A stretch of 64,000 nucleotides of DNA from Scilla litardierei (GCA_030789695.1 CM061142.1:144555637-144619636); one strand, 5' to 3'. Shown: positions 35,442-47,750, numbered from the stretch's first letter. Program-made: numbers and translations. Notes: generated by a model from the sequence alone, not told the origin.

Positions 35442-37934
35442 TGTAACGGTCGCTTTCCGACCTTATGGATTTTTCTGCGTGCACGTGCTTATAGTGCACA
35501 TATTTTATTTGGCTCTTTCTGGATTCCGGTATATATGATGTGATATGCTGTTGTGACCATATGAGAGTGTAGAATTTTATAGTAATTTTTGGTAACGTCA
35601 TTTTGCGGCTCGTTTTCTCGCAAAACGACTCGGAATGGTAGAGGCATTTTAGTCTTTTATCTCAAAACACAGTTCCCGATTTTACGTAAATTCTTGGTAG
35701 GCATGACGCACGATCAGACTCTGTAGCCCCGTGCATCTCGTCTCCATGATCGTCCCGGTATTTTTAGTTTATTTTTCGGACGCCCGTAGCGAGAGTTACC
35801 TCCCGATTAAATCTCAACCGTTGATCTCACCAAATCAATTTAAATTTCCAATTGTGATCAAATCTAATGAAATCCCTATGTATACTCATACGTATCTAAG
35901 GGGGATTGATGGCATCTTCTATTTGTATCCACCTTTTCTTTTATTTCCACAACCTTTATCTCTAGACCCTCACACATTTTAACACTTAACATCTAACCCT
36001 TTAGAAATTAAATTCTTTTAAAAACCTAATCAAAGTAAGCCATATTCACGTGAACCCTCTACTCACAAAACCCGAGGGCTGAGTCTCAGCCGCCGCAACT
36101 CAAAGAAACCCCCCCGAGTTCTTCTTCCTCCCTCTAACCCTCGCTCTCACCCCGTCGCCGTCTCTCCATGGCTAACCCTCGTTGTTCTTCGCCCTGGCCA
36201 CCCGCAACTAGCCCCCGCCACCACTGTGCTTGCTGTTCTCGTTGACTGGAGACTTCCTCTTCGCACAACGAGCAACCGCAGCCGTCGTCGGCTGCTCTTC
36301 CCTCCACAGCACTGCCCGACCGTCGGCTAGCCCGTCGGCGGCCAGAACCGCCGCCCCGCATCCGCCCGACCACCCGCAGCAAGTCCCCGCGTCGCCTTCA
36401 TCACACGCAGCCATGTCATGCTATTTCCTCGCTGCAGCAGCGACAGCACAGCCCGAACGGCTGCTGCTATGTTTTTCTGGCACCACCGCCGTCAGGTGGC
36501 CACCCCGCGGCCCCCTAGTCCGGCCGATCTTCCCCAGCGCAGCCAAGACCTCGTCGATAGCCTCCCCAGGTCGGACAGCCCCACGACCGGCCTTCCTACG
36601 ACGCCGAGTCGATGTTTTGTAGCCGTCGCTCGCTGTTTTGGATCCCCATTGCCTTCTTCGCTGTCCGCTATCCCCGCACGTTGCCCGCACTTCCGGTTCA
36701 CTGCTAGGACGTGTCTGGCTACGCTACCCATAGCCGAGACATCGTAGACGACGAGGAGATCCCACCGTTCATACTCTACTTCCGTTCTACGACAAACACC
36801 GGAGAGGTTGGTCCCCCTAACTCGTAGCGAACCCACACCGTAGTTCAGCCAAAACCTAAACTAAAATTTGACAACTCAAACTAAATTTACTTTCAGCGTT
36901 TCTAAAATGATTACCCACCATAGGAAGATCGACAATCGGACAACTTTGCTGTGCACATAGGGTAGAAGTCGATCTAGGTTGAACGAAACACCAAAATATG
37001 AATTTTTATGAATAGGGTAGTCCCGCCAATCTAGAAACAAACCCTAATATGATTTATTGAAAAACGCGACCTGACACCGTCGCCGTGACCCTGTTTCAGA
37101 CGGACTACCACAGACGAGACGCTCCGGATGGAGGACACGCTCGCCAACGCAGGCAAGTGTACTCACTTGCACTTTTGGCCGTGCCAAGGCCTTAGATTGC
37201 TAGAACTATTAAACTATGAACAAAGAGGACCGGACGTGAAATGATAGCGTCCGGGACACCCCTTGACGGCTTAGACTTGACGACGAAGTCTAAGCTCAAC
37301 AACAATTTTTGACACCGTAGAGTTATCTTGTGTGTGCGTGCGTGTGGACCCCCTAGAAGAACCATCCCTATCATGTCACGTTGTGTATTGTTTTGCACTG
37401 CCTGTGGGCAATAGGGCACTCACCAGTGAGTTGGTGATCTCTTGTATAGATACACAACCTATGGGCAATATGGCACTCACCAGTGAGTGGGTGATCCCTT
37501 GTACGGATACACAGCCTGTGGGCAACAGGGCACTCACCAAGCTAGAGTGAGTGATCCTTTGTACGGACTTTTCTTGTGCACTTGGGACGGGGAGAGGGTC
37601 TGATCCCCCTCGAACCGTAAGGCGTGAACCCTTCGAGTCACACGTGTCTTGTCTTGTCTTGTCTTTTCTTGTCCTGTCCAGTCTTGCTTGTCTTGTCACA
37701 TCTTGTCACGACCTGTTTAGGTTAGTCACGTAGTCGGTAGCACACGCTATGACTACTGCTTGCTACGCTTTACTTTCCTGCTACGTTTACTTCCTTTTGA
37801 TACTCTGTTATAACCTCAGCATGCTAATCAACCAGTAAACTGTTGTTTAATAGTTCGGTACACTTGCAGTAGAGTCTAACCCTTTTTGTAAACTTTACCT
37901 GATGTACAGTTCCTTTCTTTTAGGTGATGTACGT
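35442..37934 (+). repeat. 5' LTR of Tekay-like element, first part
   Basis: It matches 60566-63055. It includes a GC-rich region (~36100-36840) with long chance frames on both strands, three 57-bp repeats (37400-37570) and a CTTGT-rich run (~37648-37690). It ends with TACGT, the target duplication of the inserted element. Confidence 0.92.
37400..37570 (+). repeat. 57-bp tandem repeat x3 in LTR
   Basis: Units start at 37400, 37457 and 37514 (GCCTGTGGGCAATAGGGCAC type). The third is altered at its end. The same array occurs at 62496-62666 in the 3' LTR. Confidence 0.88.
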
Positions 37935-38239
37935 TGATCACTCCATATTTTACACCTTTTTTCTGCATATTTTCATGCCATTTCGGTTGCTCATATTTCG
38001 ATTTTCACGAGTATTCGACGATATTGCGTTACTTTTCACTATTTCTTGTTTTTGTTGGATTTCAGGAAATATGGAGCGATCGGGAGCAAAAATGAGCTTA
38101 AGGGACTTGCACCCGCTCCGGAGCGCCACCAAAGGCTCTTTTGAGGGCTATTCGGCGATGGGAGACGGGTGGAAGAAGAAGGAACTCCGTAGGAGCGACG
38201 AGGAGGAGAAACGGAGAAGATTGGGCATTTACAGCATGC

Positions 38240-38870
38240 CACTCGGCCGAGTGGAGCACTCGCTCGGCCGAGCAAGAAGACCACTCGGCCGACCCGACCG
38301 GACATGCTCCAACAGAAGGAATTGGGCGTGCACTCGGCCGAGGGACGATATCCCACTCGGTCGAGTATGAAGATCGCATCGTCCGAGTGGCATGGAAAAT
38401 CCACCATCAAAAAAGGCCGACTTATTGGAAATGTACAGGCTTTTGACGGTTCCGACTCGGCCGAGCAAGAAATGCCCCCCAGCCGAGTAAGTAAAGCCAC
38501 TCGGCCGAGTCACCTCCGAAGACAGACACCCCAAGACCCCTGACTTACTGGAATTTTACAGGGTCTGTCACTCAACCGAGTAGAGAAGCCCACTCGACCG
38601 AGTAGAGAAGTCCACTCGGCCGAGTGATGCCGAGGACACGCAGCGCCCAGATTTTCAGATAGCCTCCCACTGTTTTGAAATCTTCTATCATTCCAGCAAT
38701 CAAATTATTTTTCTCATATTTTTTATGGATAGTAGACTTTATGACGGTTCCAACGCCGCCAAGAACGTGCCAATCGGATGTCGAATGAAATCTGGAGAAT
38801 TTCTGCAAGTTGACGCTGCAGTGCTGGAATTTCCACTCGGCCGGGTCACATGTTCCACTCGGCCGAGTCA
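38240..38870 (+). repeat. Array of CACTCGGCCGAGTG palindromes in U3
   Basis: More than a dozen perfect or near copies of ACTCGGCCGAGT and variants (CTCGACCGAG, CTCGGTCGAG) within ~630 bp, ending ~95 bp before a TATA box. The equivalent array is at 44151-44800. Confidence 0.93.
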
Positions 38871-38963
38871 TAACTGGCACAGATTTCTGGGCACGCGTAG
38901 ATTCAGTTTTTGGCCCGAATTTCAGGGGCTTTTTAGGCAGTTTAGCTAGGGTTTTTGGGGGGA

Positions 38964-38970
38964 TATATAA
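38964..38970 (+). promoter_or_regulatory. TATA box, 5' LTR of non-autonomous element
   Basis: TATATAA in GGGGGGATATATAAGGG, just after the palindrome array. Predicted U3/R start region. Confidence 0.6.
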
Positions 38971-39370
38971 GGGTTTTGTAGCCACCATTAGAGAGGATCC
39001 CCATTATGTTTTCTTAGGGTTCCAAGATGTTTTCTTATTGATTATTTTAGAGGTTAGGCCATGCCCTAGGCCCCCTCTTGGATCAAAAAGCTTGTATTTG
39101 GATTGGAATTCTTCATCAAAGCTAAGTATCTTTGTTCTTATTCTTTGAATCTTTGATTTGATATCTTTTTGTATGCAAGCTATGGTTTTTATTGATTCTT
39201 ATATCCTTATTGCTATGCTTGAGTAGATTGGTTGTTCTAGGGCATGGGGATGAACCCTACGGATCTAATTTCAGACTTGTGATGAATGAATTTCCAAATT
39301 TCTAGAATTGCTAGGAGATTAGGTTGTGATTGATTTATTACAGATAGCTAGGGATTTCTATCGATTGGGT

Positions 39371-39650
39371 TTTGCAAGAGATTGGATTCTAATTGATGGG
39401 AAGGCCTAGATATTCGATTTAGGTTTACAATTGGGTTTCTCTAGATTTGGTTTGCAAGAGATTGGACCAAAGCTAGGATTTTTAATTGTAAATCTATACC
39501 CATATTCGTTTGCAAGAGATTGGACGAATACGAACTATCACAACCTAGATCGTAACTCGAGTTTGCACGAGTGTGGGCTCGAGGAGCGATTGAACGATGA
39601 CGTCGATCTTCATGCTAGTGGCTTAGGTTAGGGTTTGCAAGAGATTGGGC
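39371..39650 (+). repeat. Four copies of TTTGCAAGAGATTGG in LTR
   Basis: Near 39371, 39450, 39509 and 39634, with unrelated DNA between them. They are conserved in the 3' LTR (45304-45590, one copy with a T for C). Confidence 0.85.
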
Positions 39651-40060
39651 TCTAATCTAGATTGCTATAGACTGGCAATAGCGCGAGAGCGTGAGCTTGG
39701 TTCTATATTCAGTTACGACTAGTTCACCTTAAAGTAAGTCTAGTAATATTGAGATTCACTATTTACAATGATGTATGATGGTCCGTAGTGGGGATTCCCT
39801 AGCCCTAGACACTTTTATTATATTGTATTTGAATCGACATTTGACCGATTTCTCTATCTCCGACACTGACATCCATCACCATTGCCATTACATCATACCA
39901 TAGACATCTCCACCAATAAAACATTCGCAGTAAAACAACCTAGGATAGATTGAAACCAACACCACCTCCTCGTGTTCGATACCCGCTCGCCACTACGCCG
40001 TGCGCTTGCGGTAAAACTACAATCGTTCTCCGGGTGTATATCCGGGGCCGATCAAGTTTT

Positions 40061-40078
40061 TAACGTCGTTGCCGGGGA
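40061..40078 (+). other. Degenerate tRNA-Asp-type primer binding site
   Basis: TAACGTCGTTGCCGGGGA, six bases after the LTR. It differs from the exact site at 51262 at three positions, all transitions (G>A, G>A, C>T). Confidence 0.75.
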
Positions 40079-40266
40079 GGTGTTTCCTGTTGGGTGCCAA
40101 TTTGTCACAATTAGGTCGATTAGACTACATTAAAAAACAAAAAAAAACCTTGAGAGAGATTTTTTTCCCCTCCACCTGCTACTATTATTATCTTTATCTC
40201 TCTTTGTACCACTAACGTCTTTTCCAGGTTGTTTACTTTGCTTGATCAGGTACAGTTGTTGCAGCG

Positions 40267-41870
40267 ATGGTGCTTCCAAAGAAAATGCGAGCGGGCTCTA
40301 TACAATCCTACATGTATCTCGCTACATTCTATCAGGCTGATGAAGAATCCTTCGGGGAAGCCTTGTCTAGCTTTGAAGGAATGTTAGAAATGTTCCAGAC
40401 GGAGTCAGACCATGCGTGGAATGACTCCACGCTATTTGATATCTTCACTAGAAGGCTAAAGGGACCCTCACGTGAGTTTTTGAAGAGGATGCAAGTGGGG
40501 AAGTTCAGTGATCTACAGTTGGCAGCAGCCTTGGAGCAAATGATAGATGATGCTCGATCTACCGGTTCACTAACCGTTATGGTAAGTAAACCATATGACC
40601 AAGTATTCATCGATTTTGTTATGGCTAATGTCTCTAGCGCAGGTACTATCATAGATGGAGTGTATGCTTCACTTGAAGGTGATCATATCCACCTTTACAC
40701 CATCAACACTCCACAAATAGAGACATCTGAACTGGCAAAGGAGGACACATATATGGACCTATTGAGAAACATTGTTGACGTAGTTCGAGATTCCGGTCCA
40801 TTGACAATAACGGCAGGTGATCCTTTTGAGCTTGAATTTCAAAACTTTATTACTCATTGTATCTCTTCCACAGGCACAATTGATGATGGAGTCTATGCTC
40901 TAGTTGAGGGGAACACGACCCATTTTTACACCACGGTTGAGATACATGAGCCTATAGAACCACCTTGTGCCGCCTTCGCCTCCCACTGCCACCCATCTGA
41001 GTCAGAGCAGCCTATACCATCAGAGGATATTATTGAGGAGGTCATGCCTATAGTAGCAGAGCAGACCATCGAGGAGGATGTGACTTTGGACGATGACATC
41101 TGCACACAGATGAAGCCCGAATTGTGCCCCCTCCTTTCGAGCTACCGCATCCATCCCCACCTTCTACAGAGGCTGAGCATCCCTCCGAGGACCACGCTTC
41201 CACTAATGTTGAGGACAATCCCACAAAGCTTATGGCTCCCCTTCAGGGAGATCTCTTTACTCCCTCAGCTCCTACATTTGATTCTCCTCCCGTGTATGAT
41301 GTTTTTTATGATTCAGATTTTGACGACTCATCGTGCCTTTTGCAGGATTCATGTACATACGATCAAGAGGTACGATGGGACGTATACGAGGAGGAGAGCG
41401 AGGAGTTAGCACCCATGGACGCTATTGAATATGATCAGGAGGTGCGATGGGATAAGTCTGACGATGATGAGGAGCTGCCTGATGAGACCTACACTCATAT
41501 GCCCAAGCTACCTGAACAACCTAAGGCGAACAATGAGGAGTTGATCGACGTGGTATACGAGAGTGGAGATTTATTTCCAGGGAAGTGTTGTCACCCGTCT
41601 TTAATTTTAAATACTTATGTTGATGACCCTCTTTGGAATACATTTATTTTGGGGAAGAAATATCCACATCAGATTGATGCGGCTTATCTCTTGCAGGGTA
41701 CAGGTGGAGTCCTTGGAGAGGTGATGGGAGCCGCATTGCTGGAGTCTGATGGAGTCCGTGGACATACGCGCCTGGCGGAGCCACGGAAAGAGCAGTTGGA
41801 GCAGTTGTCTGCACCGGCAAAGATAATGGATCCACCTTTTGCTATAGGTGATATCAATCCAGTAGTGTAG
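40267..41870 (+). pseudogene. Orphan ORF with an internally repeated ~48-residue domain
   Basis: This is the only ORF of the non-autonomous element. ATG 40267 starts MVLPKKMRAG. Residues ~40-95 (WNDSTLFDIFTRRLKGPS and following) are loosely reminiscent of a retrotransposon gag helical segment. Residues ~98-145 and ~175-222 are two copies of one domain, each with G-x-LT...F...SS-x-GTI-x-DGVYA-x-x-EG-x-x-x-H-x-YT. The tail is acidic and carries YDQEVRWD twice (~41360, ~41430). Between ~41100 and 41130 the frame changes, so the natural protein (~530 residues) is split into 40267-41409 and the continuation ending at 41870. No enzyme motif is visible. It could be a gag relative or a host-derived sequence. 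Confidence 0.65.
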
Positions 41871-43831
41871 AAATTTTTATGCTTTCAATAAACCCGAATC
41901 CTCTCGACAGTGAGGGGATCGTATAGATTTGATTGAATAAATCACCTCTTATGAAGGAAACAAAATTTTTTACACCCCAAACCCATTATATATATTAATT
42001 GCACACTTTATATTTTGATGTGTCACATCCTTTTTGCTCACCACCCACTAAGCATTTCTTTCAAGTGAAACCTTACTTTCTTATTTGTTTGACTTGATAT
42101 CGCTTAGTGAAGCCGTGATATTTTTGATCGAGTCATTTGAATAAGATTGTTTGGTATAAGCTTGGGGGAAGGCGCTCTCATGCATCATTGCATGTGCATG
42201 TAGTTGCATTAGGATTTCATCTCATTCATTTCATCATTTTTCATTCACCCCCCTATTATTATCGTTGTTCCTCATATTCTTCCACTATGATCACATTGAG
42301 GACAATGTGAAGTTTAAGCTTGGAGGAGTGCATTTCCATGCCATTTAGATGCATTAGTTGCATTTTTACTTTATTTTAGGGTTTTTAAAATTTTTCAAAA
42401 TTTTTGCATCATCTTTTTTATTTTTCCATCTTATTTTCCTTTTATGTGTGTTCATGCATCATATTGTGTGCTTGATTTTCTTTTCTTTCCCCTGTTTTAT
42501 TTTTATTTCTTTATTTTCCTTTTCTCGTCTTCCGCTAGATGAGTTTTGTATGATGATATCTCTTATTGCTTTACCAACCATCACGTTGCTTATTATTCCT
42601 TGCCATGCTACTTAGAGTATTCCATAGTCTTGCTATTCACATGTGCTTGCAAATCTATTTCTTTTGATGATTCCTCTACATGAATGCATGATATTAATTG
42701 AAACTAAATGTATGGATTAGTGTTTAGTATGCTTTTGTTGGAAATACACCAAGATTCATGCATCATTAGTATATCTGAAGCATCAGTTTTATTGTCTTAT
42801 TCACCTTCTATTGCATACCTAATATGGTGGTAAACTTTACTGCTTGACTTCACTATTTATTGAAATGATTGAGAATATCCATGCTTACATATGAGTTTTA
42901 GTTGAAGTATTATTTTATTGAACCGTTCGTGCAAATCTTATAGTGAACCGAGTGTTACATTATTTCTTTCTCCACATATATCTTTTTATTCTCTACATGT
43001 CACTTGAGTTCACCTCCTAAAGCTACTTATACCACATCTATTTCCCAAAAATCCCCACAAACGAAACATTTAGCTCCAAAAAGTCCAAAAAGCCAAAAAG
43101 GAGCCAAAATCCAAAAATACAAATCATATAGCTCCTACAAAAATCCAAAAAGAAAAATGAGAAACAAAGCCCAAAAGAAAAAAATATATTTCTCTATCTC
43201 AATATTGGAGCCACAAAATACTTGGGAAAACCAAGGCAAAAATCCCATTTTTCACTACTTTATTCCTTTAGATGTGATGCCCCAAGCTAAGCTTAGGGGG
43301 GTGAATTCATTTGACCAAATGAGTGAGTATGACCTTAGAGTGGAGACGTGCATAAATGGGGATATTCAATAATGCTTAGACTTTGCAAAATATATTAGAT
43401 ATGGAGATTTTTCATGATTTGAAATAAATATGTGAATGCCATGTCTCTTATTCCATTCTCTATTGCATGCTTGGTGTGATTCTTATATGCTTCAGTTATA
43501 ACTCTTGATTGAAATGTGCATTGCCAACATTTGTATATTAAATCCTATGAAATGCGTGCCGTGGATATGAATTGATTGTATGAATTTAGAGAATCCCTTT
43601 TGTTGTTCTTAAAAACTTGTAAGTACCATGTTTATGTAAGATATGAAATCCTTATAGCATGTGATTTGTATTTTCCAAGTTATCGTGATGTGTAGCTTAT
43701 GGCTTGAGACCCGAGAGAAGAATCTAGCGACCCCTTCCACCTCGTGTTCTTTCTTTTTTATTTCATTTTCTTTATTATTCATCTCCCGAGTTCGTCTCTT
43801 TACTCATCTTCCTCGAGGACAAGTAAGAGGT
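41871..43831 (+). other. Non-coding 3' interior of the non-autonomous element
   Basis: AT-rich, no usable ORF. It contains ATTGAGGACAATGTGAAG (~42296), a (C)CAAAAA-rich tract (43040-43170) and, near the end, TCCTCGAGGACAAG (43811-43823). All three have counterparts in the Athila-like element at 49644. Confidence 0.75.
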
Positions 43832-43846
43832 AAGCTTGGGAGATTT
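43832..43846 (+). other. Polypurine tract of the non-autonomous element
   Basis: AAGCTTGGGAGATTT immediately before TGATCACTCC. Confidence 0.7.
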
Positions 43847-45987
43847 TGATCACTCCATATTTTACACCTTTTTTCTGCATATTTGCATGCCATTTCAGTT
43901 GCTCATATTGCGATTTTCACGAGTATTCGACGATATTGCGTTACTTTTCACTATTTCTTGTTTTTGTCGGATTTCAGGAAATATGGAGCGATCGGGAGCA
44001 AAAATGAGCTTAAGGGACTTGCACCCGCTCCGGAGCGCCACCAAAGGCTCTTTTGAGGGCTATTCGGCGATGGGAGACGGGTGGAAGAAGAAGGAACTCC
44101 ATAGGAGCGACGAGGAGGAGAAACGGAGAAGATTGGGCATTTACAGCATGCCACTCGGCCGAGTGGAGCACTCGCTCGGCCGAGCAAGAAGACCACTCGG
44201 CCGACCCAACCGGACACGCTCCAACAGAAGGAATTGGGCGTGCACTCGGCCGAGGGACGATATCCCACTCGGCCGAGTATGAAGATCGCATCGTCCGAGT
44301 GGCATGGAAAATCCACCATAAAAAAGGCCGACTTACTGGAAATGTATAGGCTTTTGACGGTTCCGACTCGGCCGAGCAAGAAATGCCCCCCGGCTGAGTA
44401 AGTAAAGCCACTCGACCGAGCAAGAAATGCCCCCCGGCCGAGTAAGTAAAGCCATTCGGCCGAGTCACCTCCGAAGACAGACCCCCCAAGACCCCCAACT
44501 TACTGGAATTTTACAGGGTCTATCACTCGGCCGAGTAGAGAAGCCCACTCGACCGAGTAGAGAAGTCCACTCGGCCGAGTGATGCCGAGGACACGCAACG
44601 CCCAGATTTTCAGACAGCCTCCCACTCTTTTGAAATCTTCTATCATTTCAGCAATCAAAGTATTTTTCTCATTTTTTTATTGATAGTAGACTTCTTGACG
44701 GTTCCAATGCTGCCAAGAACGCGCCAATCAAAGGTCGGATGAAATCTGGAGAATTTCTGCAAGTTGACGCTGCAGTGCTGGAATTTCCACTCGGCCGAGT
44801 CGTAACTTGCCCAGATTTCTGGGCACGTGCAGATTCAGTTTTTGGCCCGAATTTCAGGGGCTTTTTAGGCAGTTTTGCTAGGGTTTTGGGGGGGATATAT
44901 AAGGGTTTTGTAGCCACCATTAGAGAGGATCCCCATTATGTCTTCTTAGGGTTCCAAGATGTTTTCTTATTGATTATTTTAAAGGTTAGGCCATCCCCTA
45001 GGCCCCCTCTTGGATCAAAAAGCTTGTATTTGGATTGGAATTCTTCATCAAAGCTAAGTATCTTTGTTCTTATTCTTTGAATCTTTGATTTGATATCTTT
45101 TTGTATGCAAGCTATGGTTTTTATTGATTCTTATATCCTTATTGTTATGCTTGAGTAGATTGGTTGTTCTAGGGCATGGGGATGAACCCTACGGATCTAA
45201 TTTCAGACTTGTGATGAATGAATTTCCAAATTGCTAGAATTGCTAGGAGGTTAGGTTGTGATTGATTTATTACGGATAGCTAGGAATTTCCATCGATTGG
45301 GGTTTGCAAGAGATTGGATTCTAATCGATGGGAAGGCCTAGATATTCGATTTAGGTTTACAATTAGGTTTCTCTAGATTTGGTTTGCAAGAGATTGGACC
45401 AAAGCTAGGATTTTTAATTGTAAATCTATACCCATATTCGTTTGTAAGAGATTGGACGAATACGAACTATCACAACCTAGATCGTAACTCGAGTTTGCAC
45501 GAGAGTGGGCTCGAGGAGCGATTGAACGATGACGTCGATCTTCATGCTAGTGGCTTAGGTTAAGGTTTGCAAGAGATTGGGCTCTAATCTAGGTTGCTAT
45601 AGACTGGCAATAGCGCGAGAGCGTGAGCTTGGTTCTATATTCAGTTACGACTAGTTCACCTCAATGCAAGTCTAGTAATATTGAGATTCACTATTTACAA
45701 TGATGTATGATGGTCCGTAGTGGGGATTCCCTAGCCCTAGACACTTTTATTATATTGTATTTGAATCGACATTTGACCGATTTCTCTATCTCCGACACCG
45801 ACATCCATCACCATTGCCCTTACATCATACCATAGCCATCTCCACCAATAAAACATTCGTAGTCAAACCAACCTAGGATAGATTGGAGCCAACACCACCT
45901 CCTCGTGTTCGATACCCGCGTGCCACTGTGCCGTGCGCTTGTGGTAAAACTACAATCGTTCTCTGGGTGTATATCCGGGGCCGATCA
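43847..45987 (+). repeat. 3' LTR of the non-autonomous element
   Basis: Partner of 37935-40054. The palindrome array (44151-44800) has one extra ~39-bp unit (AAGAAATGCCCCCCGGC type, ~44370-44455) and lacks one unit present in the 5' LTR (~38846-38870). Confidence 0.93.
44896..44902 (+). promoter_or_regulatory. TATA box, 3' LTR of non-autonomous element
   Basis: TATATAA in GGGGGATATATAAGGG, same context as 38964. Confidence 0.6.
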
Positions 45988-45992
45988 TACGT

Positions 45993-46476
45993 CAGGTGTG
46001 GAGCCGGGGTACGTTGATGAGGCAGAGCTACCAGAGGATGTAGAGCCGGAGTACGTTGATGAGGCAGAGCTACCAGAGGATGTAGAGCCGGAGGACGTCG
46101 ATCTTGAGTACGTGCCCGTGGAGGACCAGAGCTAGAGGTCTTTGCGTTGCCGATCCAGAGGTCTCACTGCAGTTTAGCTGTGTGCGTAGCACCATTTACT
46201 TTCTGTCTAGGTTGGGTGCCTGCACCAGTAGTTTACCTTTCAGTTGTTGTAGCCGTGTCAGGATTTTGTTTGACTCTCAGTACTCTGGATGAATATTTTG
46301 GAATAAAATGAATGTTTCCTTTTAGTAATTTTGTTGATCCGTACTAACCTGCTGGGACATGTTCCTTCATCTTGGAGTACCACACAGATGCTTATTGGGT
46401 CCAAGCTTCACAGCTCTGGCCTAAGCGGGCCTTAGTCACTCTTCGCCTCCGAAGTTTTGGGAAGCGGGGCGTGACA
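45993..46476 (+). repeat. 5' LTR of Tekay-like element, second part
   Basis: It resumes after the nested element, matches 63055-63494 and ends GGGGCGTGACA. A 42-bp segment (46010-46051) is duplicated in tandem here but single in the 3' LTR. Confidence 0.92.
46010..46135 (+). other. Acidic coding-like stretch inside LTR
   Basis: Reads YVDEAELPEDVEPE twice, then DVDLEYVPVEDQS and a TAG stop. The 3' LTR copy (63059-63154) reads the same way with one unit. It looks like the C-terminal end of a protein, but no upstream exon was identified. Confidence 0.35.
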
Positions 46477-46603
46477 GGTTTTAGTGGTGGCTCATGCAGG
46501 TCCCATCCTTTCTGCTTGTTCGGAACAATAGAAGTATTGACTTTAATTTTTATTATCATCCAGTAAATTGTACGAGTCTAATTTATGTCTTTCTGTCAAT
46601 AGG
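46477..46603 (+). other. Leader of the Tekay-like element
   Basis: Between the LTR end and the gag ATG. No clear primer binding site: the bases after the LTR (GGTTTTAGTGGTGGCTC) only weakly resemble the TGGTATCAGAGC site usual for this lineage. TGTCAATAG just before the ATG looks like a splice acceptor. Confidence 0.5.
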
Positions 46604-47750
46604 ATGGCTGGACGACGTGTCACCCGATCTGGGAGCTCAGGCGATGGAGTTCCGGAAGACCAGGGTGGAGAGTTCCGCCAGTTTCTGGGCGTGAAGAGAG
46701 AGATGATGGACGTACAACACCAGTTGGTTCAGCAGTCCCACCGTGCTGCCCAGGCTCCTCCAGTTGCACCACCGCCGCCTCCGCCTGCCCCTCGAGCTGC
46801 TCCAGGAGTGAAGCATTTCAGTGACCTTCAGCCGAAGACATTTGCTGGGAAGGAAGGATCGTTGGGTGCTGATGAGTGGATTCGGAGTACTGACGAGAAG
46901 CTGATTGCTGCGAAGATTCCTGATGATACCCGAGTTGAGATAGTGAAGATGCAGCTGACTGAGAATGCTAGGAACTGGTGGCGCATTAAGGATAGGTGCC
47001 TGCAGAAGCCAGTGGAGTGGAGGAATTTCTGGTCGATGTTCAAGGAGAAATATTTTCCCAAGGCTGCAAAGAGGGAGCTGTTGAGCAGATTTGTAGATCT
47101 GAAGCAGGGGGATATGACCATCGATGCGTATGAGGCGGAGTTCGAGATGCTGAGTTGTTTTGCCCCACATATGGTGAGGAAGGAGGAGAAACGAGCTGAC
47201 CGGTTTCGTCAGGGACCGCGTCCGAAGATTCAGGCTTCTATGTCTTCGGCGGATTTCTTGACTATGGGAGCTGTGCTGAATGCCGCGAGGAACCATGATA
47301 CCATATCACGTCTACCTGACCCTCTAGCTGATAGAGGGAAGCGTCCCATGTAGCAGTACCGGCTACCTGCTAGGCCGGCGATGAGACCGGTTCAGACAGT
47401 GCCTTTCAAGAGGCCTGAAGCACCCATGCAGAGTCAGAACAAGGGGCCATGCCACTTCTACGGTAAGCCAAGTCATGTTCAGGACAATTGTAGGAGGAAG
47501 ATGGGATTGTGCTTGGTGTGTGGAGATGCTTCGCACGCAGCTAAGAATTGTCTGAGTGCACGTCATGCCATAATCGGAGCACCAACCCCGCTACAGAGTA
47601 GAGCGCCTGCCCCGGTTCAGAGAGGAGCTACTGTCCATGGACCACCCTTGGCGCCACAGAGGCAGATGTTTCAGCGGGCAGTGCAACCCCAGAGGCCGGC
47701 TTACACCATGACAGCTGTTGAGACTGAGGACCTGGATGGAGTTATTGCAG
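46604..47750 (+). pseudogene. gag of Tekay-like element
   Basis: Capsid/nucleocapsid precursor. ATG 46604 reads MAGRRVTRSG. The retrotransposon gag core is visible (ADEWIRSTDEKL, MQLTENARNWWR, FKEKYFPKAAKREL). An in-frame TAG at 47351 interrupts it, and the same frame continues to two zinc knuckles. The first (CHFYGKPSHVQDNC) has Tyr at 47459-47461 in place of the second Cys. The second (CLVCGDASHAAKNC) is complete. The frame continues into protease only if 47751-47864 is removed. Confidence 0.87.

Larger units (their letters stand above)
37935..40054 (+). repeat. 5' LTR of the non-autonomous element
   Basis: Near-identical by eye to 43847-45987 except for copy-number changes in the palindrome array. 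It contains the palindromes, a TATA box and, downstream, four GCAAGAGATTGG copies. Confidence 0.93.
37935..45987 (+). mobile_element. Non-autonomous Athila-like LTR element nested in the Tekay 5' LTR
   Basis: LTRs of 2120 bp (37935-40054) and 2141 bp (43847-45987), ends TGATCA...TGATCA-like (TGATCACTCC and GGGGCCGATCA), and a target duplication TACGT (37930-37934 and 45988-45992). The primer site is of tRNA-Asp type. The only gene is an orphan ORF (40267-41870); there is no protease, RT or integrase. The 3' interior carries an 'ATTGAGGACAATG...TAAGCTTGG' segment and a pre-LTR segment with CCTCGAGGACAAG like those in the Athila-like element at 49644, which is why I place it near Athila. It must move with enzymes from another element. 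Confidence 0.9.

Noticed and set aside
36100..36850. Long overlapping frames on both strands in GC-rich DNA (and again at 61225-61990)
   Set aside because: They lie inside LTRs, have Pro/Arg/Ala-rich low-complexity products, and are open on both strands at once, as expected of GC-rich non-coding DNA.
37924..38370. 148-codon frame present twice (also 43836-44282)
   Set aside because: It occurs twice only because it is in both LTRs of one element. The C-terminal half is a translation of the palindrome array and no domain is visible.
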